Source: UBA3064 sp016868095
GTDB lineage: Bacteria; Pseudomonadota; Gammaproteobacteria; Burkholderiales; Burkholderiaceae_E
Direction of reading: 5' to 3'
Length of the DNA stretch: 10,711 nucleotides
NCBI GenBank assembly: GCA_041175665.1
Contig: JBEDEM010000088.1
Span: forward strand, 1-10,711
Shown piece after piece: positions 1 through 7,839 of the stretch. Made by a program: the position numbers and the translations under genes. The first letter of the stretch is position 1; each line of letters opens with the position of its first letter. The notes below the pieces were generated by a model. That model ran no database searches. It had not been told where the DNA came from and was given only the letters and a program-made list of their open reading frames with translations.

Positions 1-390
1 GCTGTTGCTAAGGCAGGTGGCAAAGTCGTGGAGGGCTTTTATGCGATGTCTGAAGCACCCACACCTTATCGTGACGATCCAAAAAATAACAAGCTATTAA
101 ATGACTGGATGGATCGTTATAAAGCGGAATACAAAGAAGATGCCGATCTGTGGTCAGTTGTTGGCTGGGTCCTGATTGATATGTTTGCTAAGGCCGCTGA
201 GAGGGCTGGGGCTGGCCTCAATACCGACAGTTTCATCAAGGCGCTTGAATCAAATCCCTATCCACGTACCTTCCTGGGCACGCCGGACTACGCCTGGGGC
301 CCTGATAAGCGGCTTGGCAATACGCAAATGCGTATCGCGCAAATCCAAAATGGTCGCTGGGTCACGATCAGCGACTTTATCAAGGGTTGA
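1..390 (+). CDS. ABC transporter substrate-binding protein, branched-chain amino acid type (3' part)
   Basis: This is the C-terminal 129 residues of a periplasmic ligand-binding protein; the frame is open from base 1, so the start lies upstream of the window. The sequence resembles the last third of LivK-like (Peripla_BP_6) receptors: a lobe strand (KVVEGFYAM), a long helix with a YKAEY motif, a domain-crossing helix around AKAAERAG, a D-S-F-I-KALES helix, and the terminal 'R...QIRIAQIQNGRW' type strand pair. Such proteins deliver amino acids, amides or small carboxylates to a LivHMGF-type permease in the inner membrane. The gene ends with TGA one base before the stop of the convergent thioesterase gene. 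Its closeness to the acyl-CoA operon could mean uptake of a related carboxylate, but the ligand cannot be read from this fragment. Confidence 0.85.
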   Translation, partial: AVAKAGGKVVEGFYAMSEAPTPYRDDPKNNKLLNDWMDRYKAEYKEDADLWSVVGWVLIDMFAKAAERAGAGLNTDSFIKALESNPYPRTFLGTPDYAWGPDKRLGNTQMRIAQIQNGRWVTISDFIKG

Positions 391-391
391 A

Positions 392-862
392 TTAGCTCAC
401 GATGTAGCTTGCTGCTCCGGTTGAGAGCAGCAAGCCCTCATCGTTATGTAATTCCATTTGGGTGGACGCGATGCGTCCACCGATTCGGGTAACTTTGGCG
501 CTTGCCACGAAATACTTGCCAAGCCCTGGGCGCAGGTAGTCAATTCTTAAGTCAATCGTTCCAACTTTTGAAAAGCGCGCGATGACTTGCTGCGCGGTCT
601 CACCGGGATGCTTGTCGGCAATGCCCATCATCACAGCACATCCACCGGTCGCATCGAGGGTGGCAGAAATCACGCCACCATGTAAACGACCGTAGGCAAA
701 GTGTCCGACCAGATCTGATCGCATGTCAAAGCGAATTTGGGTTTGAACGGAGCGCAGCTGCAACACAGACAGCCCGAGCACTTGATTAAAGGTGATATGT
801 TTTTCGAAAATCTCAATCAGAGCCTTTTCAAAGGCTTGTTGTTCCGAGGGGGAGCGACGCAT
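392..862 (-). CDS. YigI/PaaI-type hotdog-fold acyl-CoA thioesterase
   Basis: The protein of 156 residues matches the length of the YigI family (single hotdog-domain thioesterases that cleave medium- and long-chain acyl-CoAs). Residues 54-73 hold the hotdog signature: a helix-start H-G-G-V (61-64) followed by the T-L-D-A-T-G-G segment with Asp70 as the likely catalytic acid. The strand R-I-D-Y-L-R-P (107-112) is characteristic of PaaI/YigI proteins. The ATG at 862 is preceded by AAGG with a 9-nt spacer, 11 nt after the stop of the upstream isomerase gene, so it is the last gene of the operon. A likely role, by inference, is to free CoA from dead-end or stalled branched acyl-CoA intermediates. 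No signal peptide is seen; it should be cytoplasmic. Confidence 0.85.
   Translation of the reverse strand: MRRSPSEQQAFEKALIEIFEKHITFNQVLGLSVLQLRSVQTQIRFDMRSDLVGHFAYGRLHGGVISATLDATGGCAVMMGIADKHPGETAQQVIARFSKVGTIDLRIDYLRPGLGKYFVASAKVTRIGGRIASTQMELHNDEGLLLSTGAASYIVS
407..435. terminator. Perfect 11-bp hairpin between convergent genes, terminator-like
   Basis: GCTTGCTGCTC at 407-417 and its exact reverse complement at 425-435 enclose a 7-nt loop. It lies 17 bases after the stop of the substrate-binding protein gene and inside the last codons of the opposing thioesterase gene, where it encodes the end of the last beta strand. No T-tract follows on either strand, so it is not a textbook intrinsic terminator. 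It may act as a bidirectional 3'-end stabiliser or weak terminator. Confidence 0.4.
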
Positions 863-873
863 GATTGCTGACC

Positions 874-1728
874 TTATCGACCCTTAAAGTTTGCCGGGCG
901 TTTCTCAAGAAATGCTGCAATTCCCTCCCGACAGTCCTCGGTGGTTGCTGCCTGCGCCTGAAGCTCCGCCTCTCGATCAAGCTGCTCGCTGAGGCTTGCC
1001 CCATGGCTTTGATTCATTGCCTTCTTAATGAGGGCATAGGCCTGTGTGGGCATCGAAGCCAGGAAGTGGCCGAGCTTCAGGCTTTCGGCTTCAAGCTCTG
1101 TGTCGGGCACAACCTTATAAACAAGTCCGATACGTTCAGCCTCTTTGGCAGGCATTTTCTCCGCAAGCATCACAAGAGCACGCGCTTTTGCATCGCCAAC
1201 AAGCCGCGGCAAGAACCATGTGCTGCCGGCGTCAGGGATAAGCCCAATTTTTGTGAACGCTTGCAAAAAGCTTGCCGATTCAGCGCAAATAATAATGTCA
1301 CCTGCCATCGCAAGGCTCATACCAGCGCCGGCTGCAATACCGTTTACTGAGGTGATAATGGGTTTGGGCATGTCACGCATGCGTTGAATCACAGGATTAA
1401 ACACAAGCCTTAACTTATCTGCGACGTGCGGTGCTGACTTCGCCTCCGAGCGCTGCGCTCCTGCCTGAGCCTCGGAACTTGATGCCCCTTCCTCAGTCTC
1501 GCTCGGGGCAAGCGCGCTTGTCGCAAGGTCTGCCCCGGCGCAAAAGCCGCGACCTTCTCCGGTGATCAAGATGGCACGTACGCTTGCATCGGATTGCGCA
1601 TTCGCAAGCGCTGCATCAAGGTCACGCATTAAATCGTCGGTCATCGCATTGAGTACGGAAGGGCGGTTGAGTCGAATCGTGAGCAGCGCTTGGTCTTGGG
1701 TAATCAAAAGATTGTGACTTTGTGTCAT
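874..1728 (-). CDS. Enoyl-CoA hydratase/isomerase family protein, PaaG-like
   Basis: A 284-residue crotonase-superfamily protein. The CoA-binding and oxyanion-hole segments are clear: F-C-A-G-A-D-L (62-68) and N-G-I-A-A-G-A-G (129-136), followed by I-G-L-I-P-D-A-G-S-T (161-170). Both catalytic glutamates of classical hydratases appear to be replaced: the 'C-E-L' Glu by Ser138 and the 'P-E' Glu by Phe158. Asp166 in LIPD matches the acidic residue of PaaG-type isomerases. A low-complexity Ala/Ser/Glu/Gln stretch (about 72-102) enlarges the variable loop after the first oxyanion strand. By position it would fill the AtuE (isohexenylglutaconyl-CoA hydratase) place in the pathway, but the residues favour double-bond isomerisation. 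The ATG at 1728 has only a weak G-rich Shine-Dalgarno. The gene follows the second dehydrogenase by 60 nt and precedes the thioesterase by 11 nt. Confidence 0.85.
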   Translation of the reverse strand: MTQSHNLLITQDQALLTIRLNRPSVLNAMTDDLMRDLDAALANAQSDASVRAILITGEGRGFCAGADLATSALAPSETEEGASSSEAQAGAQRSEAKSAPHVADKLRLVFNPVIQRMRDMPKPIITSVNGIAAGAGMSLAMAGDIIICAESASFLQAFTKIGLIPDAGSTWFLPRLVGDAKARALVMLAEKMPAKEAERIGLVYKVVPDTELEAESLKLGHFLASMPTQAYALIKKAMNQSHGASLSEQLDREAELQAQAATTEDCREGIAAFLEKRPANFKGR

Positions 1729-1788
1729 GTTGTCAGCCCCGAAAAATGATGTAAAAAGTACAAGATATTATTCAAAAACAAATAAGAA

Positions 1789-2970
1789 CTACGGCATAAC
1801 ACCGAGCTGGCGGCATGCGAGCTCATGCATGATTTCGTCGGCACCGCCCCCGATCATCATGACTTTAACTTCACGATAAATGCGTTCAGTCGCACTTGAG
1901 CGCATGAACCCCTGTCCGCCGAGTACCTGAATGGCCTGATCGGCTACATCACGCATACAGCGTGTTGCCGCATTTTTGAGTAGAGCGATCTCGCCAGCAT
2001 TGGCCTGGCCCTGATCCATGTCGTGGCATAGCCTTCTTGCCCAATGGATGCACGGAAGTATCGATTGCAGCATGTTAGAAAACTTATGTCGAATCACTTG
2101 GTGTTGGATCAGCGACTGCCCAAAACTTTGACGCGACCAAGCCCAGGCAAGTGATTCTTCGAGACAGACCGAAGCCATCGCAAGCGCTTGCACGGCCATG
2201 AAGAGGCGCTCGGCGTTGAAATTTTGCATGACCAGTGGAAACCCGCGATTTAGTTCGCCGACGAGTGCATCGTGCGGCACGAACACATCGTCAAAAAATA
2301 GAGCAGCTGTGTCGGAGCAAAGCCAGCCTGTTTTTTCCAGTAGCTGTCTACTTAGACCCTCAGCATTGCCTGGTACGGCAAACAAGGAAATGCCATGTGA
2401 GCCCTTTGAGCCGGTCCTTGCCGCAACAAGCAGCAAATCGGCACGCATACCCGATGTGATATACATTTTGCTGCCTTTGAGCTTCCAGCCCTGCTCGCAG
2501 GCAACTGCCTGTGTTTGTATGGCTGCAACATCTGATCCGCCTGAGGCTTCGGTGACGCACAATGACCCGATGAGCTCGCCGCGAAGCAATTGGGGCAGCT
2601 CGCAGGACTGTATGCGCGTTGACGCGGCCACGGCTAAGGGCCAAACCATGATGCTATGGCTCATTAAACCTGCAATAACGCCGCCTGCCCCGGCCTGGCT
2701 AAGTGCCCAGGTGACCAATGCGCGTGACCAGCTATCTGCAGGCGTGCCCCCAAAGGCTTGTGGAAAACCAAGCCCTGTGATGCCCACTGCACCTGCCTCA
2801 CGATGAAGCTCACGCGGGAGCATACCCGCTTGCTCCCAGCGATGAAGATTTGGCTTGATGGATTGCTCGACAAAACGCAACGTGCTCTTATAAATAGCAC
2901 GATGCTCATCGTGTTGTTCTTGCCATTGTAGCGGATCAAGTATGGCAAGGCTTTGGCGTGGAAGGAACAT
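1789..2970 (-). CDS. Acyl-CoA dehydrogenase, AtuD/isovaleryl type (second copy)
   Basis: FAD-dependent acyl-CoA dehydrogenase of 393 residues. The reading frame is open back to 3048, but that would overlap the end of atuF by 74 nt. The ATG at 2970, four nt after the atuF stop and with a modest AAGG upstream, gives the usual family length. Signature 1 is present as V-T-E-A-S-G-G-S-D (139-147), as are the middle beta domain and the C-terminal G-G-Q-G-F (351-355) and I-G-G-G-A-D-E (373-379) motifs. The usual medium-chain catalytic Glu near the C-terminus is Gly here, as in isovaleryl-CoA dehydrogenase and AtuD. The candidate base is Glu254 in N-A-E-R-L. It is clearly diverged from the AtuD-like protein upstream, so the two probably act on different chain lengths or steps. 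Electrons would pass to ETF. Substrate unknown. Confidence 0.85.
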   Translation of the reverse strand: MFLPRQSLAILDPLQWQEQHDEHRAIYKSTLRFVEQSIKPNLHRWEQAGMLPRELHREAGAVGITGLGFPQAFGGTPADSWSRALVTWALSQAGAGGVIAGLMSHSIMVWPLAVAASTRIQSCELPQLLRGELIGSLCVTEASGGSDVAAIQTQAVACEQGWKLKGSKMYITSGMRADLLLVAARTGSKGSHGISLFAVPGNAEGLSRQLLEKTGWLCSDTAALFFDDVFVPHDALVGELNRGFPLVMQNFNAERLFMAVQALAMASVCLEESLAWAWSRQSFGQSLIQHQVIRHKFSNMLQSILPCIHWARRLCHDMDQGQANAGEIALLKNAATRCMRDVADQAIQVLGGQGFMRSSATERIYREVKVMMIGGGADEIMHELACRQLGVMP

Positions 2971-2974
2971 GAAC

Positions 2975-4978
2975 TTAGGCCTTGGCCTCGATACTAAGTA
3001 AATGCTGACCTGCTGCAACCTGATGCTGATCCTGCACATGAATCTCAATCACACGACCAGCCTGAGGTGCATCGATATGGTGTTGTATCTTCATGGCTTC
3101 AATTTGAAGAAGTAGTTGGCCTTTTTCGACCCAATCGCCAGCGTTGACTTCAAGGCTGATCACCCGTCCATGCATACGGCTTCGAAGCTGAGTGATACCG
3201 TGTTGATAACTTGTCTGGTTGCGCCCAGTCGGCGTGGCTAGTTTGACGCGGTCGCTAAAGCCGAGGCTATCGATGTACCAGCAGTTAGCACGCCTGATAC
3301 AAAGTATATCGATGCACTGATTATCAATTTGTAACCGATATAAACCCTGTTGAGGCTCATCAAGCTGCACATGGTGCCAGGTCTCTGCTGCATCCTTATC
3401 GCTTTTCATGAGCCAAGCCATTCGCCCTGCAGGACGCACGTCGACTGTCATATGGCAGTCTGTGCCTTGGGCATGAAGTAAGAGGCTTTGGCGCATGATG
3501 GTCCCGCCATCGCTGTGGTGCCCCGTGCTCTGAAATCCTGCGAGCTCTCCGTGCGTGATGCCCAAGTGGTGCAGGATGCAAGAGGCAGCAGCAAAGAACC
3601 AATGTTGTTCGGGTTGTGCGCGTTTGCGACCGGGCATCCAACGCTCAAGCCATCCGATATCGTGCATGCGATCTTCACAAAAAGGCGCTTGATCCAGGGC
3701 ATCGATAAGTAGTGCCCGATTGCTGATCGGTCCAAGAAGCTTAATCTTTCCAAGTGCTCGCTTCAGACGCAGTCTGGCCTGTGATCGGTCCTCGCCCCAT
3801 GCGATGATCTTTGCCATCATGGAGTCGTAGTGTGGCGGCATGTCAACACCGGCCAGCAGGCCGTGATCGATTCGGACCGCTTCGAGTTGGGGCCAACGGC
3901 AGTCAATCAGCGGTCCAGATTGGGGGAGGCAGTGTTCATCGGGATCCTCGGCACAAAGACGCGCTTCGATAGCGTGCCCCTTGATCTGAATGTCCTCCTG
4001 CCTTAGAGCGAGGGCTTGACCCTGTGCAACCTGCAATTGGAGCGCAACAAGATCGATACCAGTTATGGCTTCTGTAACCGGGTGCTCAACTTGTAAGCGT
4101 GTATTCATTTCAAGCAAGCTGAACGAACCGTCGGTACCGAGCAAAAACTCAACGGTACCAGCGCCTTGATATGTAACAGCCCTGGCTAGACGGATCGCTG
4201 CATCACTCATCGCCTGACGCGTCTGATCGCTCAATCCAGTAGCTGGTGCCTCTTCAAGAATTTTTTGGTGGCGGCGCTGACTTGAACAATCTCGTTCAAA
4301 AAGCGATAACACCTTGCCATGCTTATCTGCAATAATTTGAATCTCAATATGCCTTGCGTCACTCACTAAGGCTTCGAGCAGTAACTGATCGTTAGCAAAG
4401 GCGTTTTGTGCCTCGGCTCGTGCCGCATGAAGCGCAGGTAGCAGCTGTGCTTGGTGATCAACCGCACGCATCCCGCGACCGCCGCCACCCGCTGCGGCCT
4501 TGATCATTAGGGGATAGCCAATCCTCTGAGCTTGTGCGAGGAAGGTGTCATCGTCTTGAGCGTCGCCTTCATAGCCTGGCCGAACGGGAATACCCAACTC
4601 AATGGCTAAGCGCCGTGCAGCCGACTTATTGCCCAATGCTTGCATCGACGCAGCGCTTGGACCCACAAAAATGATCGCGGTTTCTTCGCAAGCCTTTGCA
4701 AACGCTGGGTTCTCGGACAAAAATCCATAGCCTGGATGAATCGCATCAACACCTAAACGCTTTGCGAGCTTGATGATTGCGTCGATATGAAGGTAGCTTT
4801 GAGTAGGCTCGGCTGGCCCAATACGATAGGCCTCATCAGCAAGGCGTGTGTGGCGAGCCGCTTGGTCGGCATCGCTATAAATAGCAATCGTCTTCATGCC
4901 TGCAGACGATGCGCTTTGAATGATCCTGCAGGCTATCTCGCCTCGGTTAGCGATGAGTAAGCTTTTGATTGGTCTCAC
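2975..4978 (-). CDS. atuF: Biotin carboxylase/BCCP subunit of geranyl-CoA carboxylase-type enzyme
   Basis: The alpha subunit (667 residues; AtuF and LiuD are about 655-660). It carboxylates its own biotin with ATP and bicarbonate and hands the carboxyl to the AtuC-type partner. Seen in order: L-L-I-A-N-R-G-E-I-A (7-16), H-P-G-Y-G-F-L-S-E-N (81-90), the ATP-grasp loop G-G-G-G-R-G-M (164-170), the active-site segment M-N-T-R-L-Q-V-E-H-P (291-300), a less conserved BT-type linker domain (about 450-590), and a C-terminal biotinyl domain with E-A-M-K (627-630), Lys630 being the biotin site. Translation starts at GTG, 2 nt after the atuD stop, with GAAGG nine nt upstream inside the atuD end, so translational coupling is likely. 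MCC-alpha (LiuD) is the main alternative; the AtuD and AtuA neighbours and a non-MCC beta subunit favour the Atu side. Confidence 0.85.
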   Translation of the reverse strand: MRPIKSLLIANRGEIACRIIQSASSAGMKTIAIYSDADQAARHTRLADEAYRIGPAEPTQSYLHIDAIIKLAKRLGVDAIHPGYGFLSENPAFAKACEETAIIFVGPSAASMQALGNKSAARRLAIELGIPVRPGYEGDAQDDDTFLAQAQRIGYPLMIKAAAGGGGRGMRAVDHQAQLLPALHAARAEAQNAFANDQLLLEALVSDARHIEIQIIADKHGKVLSLFERDCSSQRRHQKILEEAPATGLSDQTRQAMSDAAIRLARAVTYQGAGTVEFLLGTDGSFSLLEMNTRLQVEHPVTEAITGIDLVALQLQVAQGQALALRQEDIQIKGHAIEARLCAEDPDEHCLPQSGPLIDCRWPQLEAVRIDHGLLAGVDMPPHYDSMMAKIIAWGEDRSQARLRLKRALGKIKLLGPISNRALLIDALDQAPFCEDRMHDIGWLERWMPGRKRAQPEQHWFFAAASCILHHLGITHGELAGFQSTGHHSDGGTIMRQSLLLHAQGTDCHMTVDVRPAGRMAWLMKSDKDAAETWHHVQLDEPQQGLYRLQIDNQCIDILCIRRANCWYIDSLGFSDRVKLATPTGRNQTSYQHGITQLRSRMHGRVISLEVNAGDWVEKGQLLLQIEAMKIQHHIDAPQAGRVIEIHVQDQHQVAAGQHLLSIEAKA

Positions 4979-4980
4979 GC

Positions 4981-6141
4981 TTAATGACCTTCGCGAGCTC
5001 TGACCACGATACCCATGGTTTTGGCGATAATTCCCAGCATGACCTCGTCGGCGCCGCCTCCGATCGATCCAAGTCTTGTATCACGCCAGAACCGATTCAC
5101 ACGGGTTTCTTCGATATAGCCCATGCCGCCCCAAAATTGAACACACCAGTCAGCGACTTCTCGGGCAACGCGACCTGCCTTAAGCTTCGCCATCGATGCA
5201 AGCTGCAAAACATCTTCGCCGCCTACATAAAGTTCGGTGGCGCGATAAAGTAATGAACGTACACACTCGACTTCGGTTTGAAGTTCGGCAAGCTTATATT
5301 GAATGAATTGGTTATCAAGCAAGGGTTTGCCAAAGGCCATACGATCACGCAAATAATCGATCGTTTCAAGAATGACATTGCTTGCAGCTGCTGAACTCGC
5401 TGCAGCCCAGAGCCGCTCTTCCTGAAATTGCTGCATTTGATAAATAAAACCCATGCCTTCCTCACCAATTCGGTAACGCTGTGGCACACGCACGTCATCG
5501 AAGTGGATTTGAGCGGTATCGGAGGCATTCATACCAACCTTCTTCAATTTCTTCGCAACCGACACGCCCTTGGTATTCATTGGCAAACAAATCAATGTTT
5601 TATTACGATGGGCTGCGCCTTCCGATGTGTTGGCCAACAAGCACATCCAATCGGCCTGTGTGCCATTGGTCGTCCACATTTTCCCGCCATTAATCACGTA
5701 GTCGTCGCCGTCCTTTCTAGCGCTTGTTCTAATCGATGCGACATCTGAGCCCGCACCTGGCTCAGAAACACCAAGGCAGGCAACAAAATCACCACTAATT
5801 GATGGTTCTAGAAATTGTTTCTTGACTTCATCTGAGCCGTAGCGGGCGAGGGCTGGCGTGGCCATATCGGTTTGAACACCAATGGCCATGGGAATGCCGC
5901 CGCAATTGATATGCCTTAGTGCCTCTGCAAACGCCACAGAGTAAGAGTAATCCAGCCCAAGGCCGCCATGTTCTTGCGGCTTGGTGATCCCTAGAAAGCC
6001 CAGCTTACCCATTTTCTTAAACAAGTCGTGTGCAGGAAAGAGTTCGGCTCTTTCCCATTCGTCGACGTGCGGATTTATTTCAGTATCAATAAACTTACGC
6101 AGGGCATCTTGAATCGCGCGATGGTCGGCAGTGAAAAGCAT
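4981..6141 (-). CDS. atuD: Citronellyl-CoA dehydrogenase-type acyl-CoA dehydrogenase
   Basis: This 386-residue flavoprotein is strongly like Pseudomonas AtuD over its whole length as I recall it: an INPHVDEWE N-terminal helix (22-30), a G-L-D-Y-S-Y-S segment (62-68), the M-A-I-G-V-Q-T-D-M pocket (85-93), V-S-E-P-G-A-G-S-D (125-133), F-Q-E-E-R-L (239-244), and I-G-G-G-A-D-E (360-366). In the Atu pathway it converts citronellyl-CoA to geranyl-CoA, passing electrons to ETF. The canonical C-terminal catalytic Glu is Gly; Glu242 on the F-Q-E-E-R helix is the likely base, as in isovaleryl-CoA dehydrogenase. The ATG at 6141 has a good GGAG Shine-Dalgarno with a 9-nt spacer. It is 69 nt downstream of atuC and 2 nt upstream of atuF, typical operon packing. 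The exact substrate here is inferred. Confidence 0.85.
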   Translation of the reverse strand: MLFTADHRAIQDALRKFIDTEINPHVDEWERAELFPAHDLFKKMGKLGFLGITKPQEHGGLGLDYSYSVAFAEALRHINCGGIPMAIGVQTDMATPALARYGSDEVKKQFLEPSISGDFVACLGVSEPGAGSDVASIRTSARKDGDDYVINGGKMWTTNGTQADWMCLLANTSEGAAHRNKTLICLPMNTKGVSVAKKLKKVGMNASDTAQIHFDDVRVPQRYRIGEEGMGFIYQMQQFQEERLWAAASSAAASNVILETIDYLRDRMAFGKPLLDNQFIQYKLAELQTEVECVRSLLYRATELYVGGEDVLQLASMAKLKAGRVAREVADWCVQFWGGMGYIEETRVNRFWRDTRLGSIGGGADEVMLGIIAKTMGIVVRAREGH

Positions 6142-6210
6142 GGGTTTGGCTCCGGGTTTTTATGCGTTAGGTTCTTGCAGCGAATACCAGGGGATCTTTT
6201 AGCGAATCCT

Positions 6211-7839
6211 TTAGGGTCGTGCAACGCCAAATTGAATCGGCTGAAGTTGGCGAGCCGCCTCTTCTCGACAGGTGGCCAGCACAAAGCTCAGCACTTGTCG
6301 TGTATGTCGCGGGTCGATAAGACCGTCATCCAAAAGTCGGGCACTGGTATAAAAAGCGCCCGCCTGACGTTCGAAGTTATCGATGATCTTTTGTTCCATG
6401 ATTTGTAGCGACGCATTATCGACTGCCTCACCCTTTCTCGCCGCACCTGCCTCGGCCACGATACGCATGGTCTTTGCGGCCTGTTCAGCACCCATGACTG
6501 CAGTTTTTGCGTGCGGCCAGGAGAAAATAAAACGCGGATCGAAACCACGGCCGCACATGCCGTAATTGCCAGCGCCAAAGGATGCCCCGCAGTGGATGGT
6601 GATCGATGGCACGCTTGCATTGGCCACAGCTTGGATCATTTTGGAGCCATGTTTGATCATGCCTGCTTGCTCGCTTGCCTTACCCACCATATAGCCGGTC
6701 GTGTTTTGCAAATAAAGCAGGGGAATCTGCGCCTGGCAACAGGCTTGGATAAAGTGGGTGGCCTTGTGGCTGCCGGCTATGTCGATAGGCCCATTATTTG
6801 TAATGATGCCGATGGGATAGCCTTCGATGGCAGCGTGGCCAACCAGCGTTTGTGGCCCGTAATCTGGCTGGAAATCGAGAAAATCGGAGTCGTCGATCAG
6901 GCGGATGATGACTTCCCGCATATCGATGGGTTCACGAAAATCAGCGGGCATGATGCCAATCAACTCCTCGCTGGGATAACGAGGTGGTAGCCAGCCCGAC
7001 CGTGTGCACGGGTTTGCCTGGCCATCAACATTGCCCTGCCAACCCAACCGCTGCATCAAGTTGCGAGCCATGCCGATCGCTTGGGCGTCGTCGTCAGCCA
7101 AATACTCGCCAAGACCGCTCACCTGGGTATGCATCTGAGCGCCGCCGAGTTCTTCGTCATTTGCGATTTCACCTGTGGCTGCCTTCAGGAGCGGAGGGCC
7201 AGCCAGAAACGCCTTCGCCCGGCCTCTCACCATAATGACGTAGTCAGAAAGCCCTGGCATATATGCGCCGCCCGCCGTCGATGCGCCGTGCACAATGGCA
7301 ATCACCGGCAACCCTGCGGCAGACAATCGGGCCAGATTGGCAAATATCCTTCCGCCTTCAACAAAGCCTTCGACCTGATAGCGAAGCAAATTGGCGCCCG
7401 CCGATTCGATGAGTTGCAAATAGGGCAGGCGGTTTTGGAGCGCAATTTGTTGGCCTCGCAATATCTTCTCCCTGCCCATATGCTGGATCGCTCCAGCATC
7501 GATACCGGCATCGCTGATATTGATCAGGGTTCGAACGCCACTGACAAATCCAATCCCTGTGATAACCCCCCCTCCCGGCACTGATTGTTCAAGATCACTT
7601 CGGTCAAGGCCAAGACCAGCCATCGTGGATAACTCGAGCCAGGGTGCACCCGGATCGAGCAATCTGGCCAGACGCTCTCGGGGCAACAGTTGACCTCGCT
7701 TATCAAAAAGCGCTTTGGCCGACGATGATTTTTGTACGGTGCGAGCTTCGAGGGCACGCAATCGTTCTATGGTCCCTAACATCGCTTGTTTACGCGATTC
7801 AAAACTGGGATGACCAGGGCGGAGCGTCGATTCAAACAT
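6211..7839 (-). CDS. atuC: Carboxyltransferase (beta) subunit of geranyl-CoA carboxylase-type enzyme
   Basis: A 542-residue acyl-CoA carboxyltransferase with two crotonase-like halves. Seen: R-E-R-L-A-R-L-L-D-P-G near the start (55-64), L-I-E-S-A-G-A-N-L (143-151), the N-half oxyanion segment S-T-A-G-G-A-Y-M-P-G (187-196), L-A-G-P-P-L-L-K-A-A-T-G-E (212-224), and the C-half A-S-F-G-A-G-N-Y-G-M-C-G (419-430). It transfers CO2 from biotin on the AtuF partner to the gamma carbon of a 3-methyl-2-enoyl-CoA, in an alpha6-beta6 complex by family knowledge. Where 3-methylcrotonyl-CoA carboxylases have RIFFNQ, this protein has RIFANL (164-169), and it also lacks the MCC-style KGGTYYP segment. It is therefore unlikely to be a plain LiuB. 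First gene of the operon; its ATG at 7839 lacks a strong Shine-Dalgarno. Confidence 0.85.
   Translation of the reverse strand: MFESTLRPGHPSFESRKQAMLGTIERLRALEARTVQKSSSAKALFDKRGQLLPRERLARLLDPGAPWLELSTMAGLGLDRSDLEQSVPGGGVITGIGFVSGVRTLINISDAGIDAGAIQHMGREKILRGQQIALQNRLPYLQLIESAGANLLRYQVEGFVEGGRIFANLARLSAAGLPVIAIVHGASTAGGAYMPGLSDYVIMVRGRAKAFLAGPPLLKAATGEIANDEELGGAQMHTQVSGLGEYLADDDAQAIGMARNLMQRLGWQGNVDGQANPCTRSGWLPPRYPSEELIGIMPADFREPIDMREVIIRLIDDSDFLDFQPDYGPQTLVGHAAIEGYPIGIITNNGPIDIAGSHKATHFIQACCQAQIPLLYLQNTTGYMVGKASEQAGMIKHGSKMIQAVANASVPSITIHCGASFGAGNYGMCGRGFDPRFIFSWPHAKTAVMGAEQAAKTMRIVAEAGAARKGEAVDNASLQIMEQKIIDNFERQAGAFYTSARLLDDGLIDPRHTRQVLSFVLATCREEAARQLQPIQFGVARP

Noticed and set aside
865..1350. 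161-codon plus-strand ORF over the isomerase gene
   Set aside because: It is an antisense shadow of a well-supported gene; its translation has no recognisable domain and is rich in Cys, Leu and Arg.
2971..3048. N-terminal extension of the second acyl-CoA dehydrogenase back to 3048
   Set aside because: It would overlap the conserved end of the biotinyl domain of atuF, and the extra 26 residues do not resemble the family. The ATG at 2970 gives a normal length.
7081..7584. 167-codon plus-strand ORF over the carboxyltransferase gene
   Set aside because: It lies antisense to conserved motifs of atuC and shows no family resemblance of its own.
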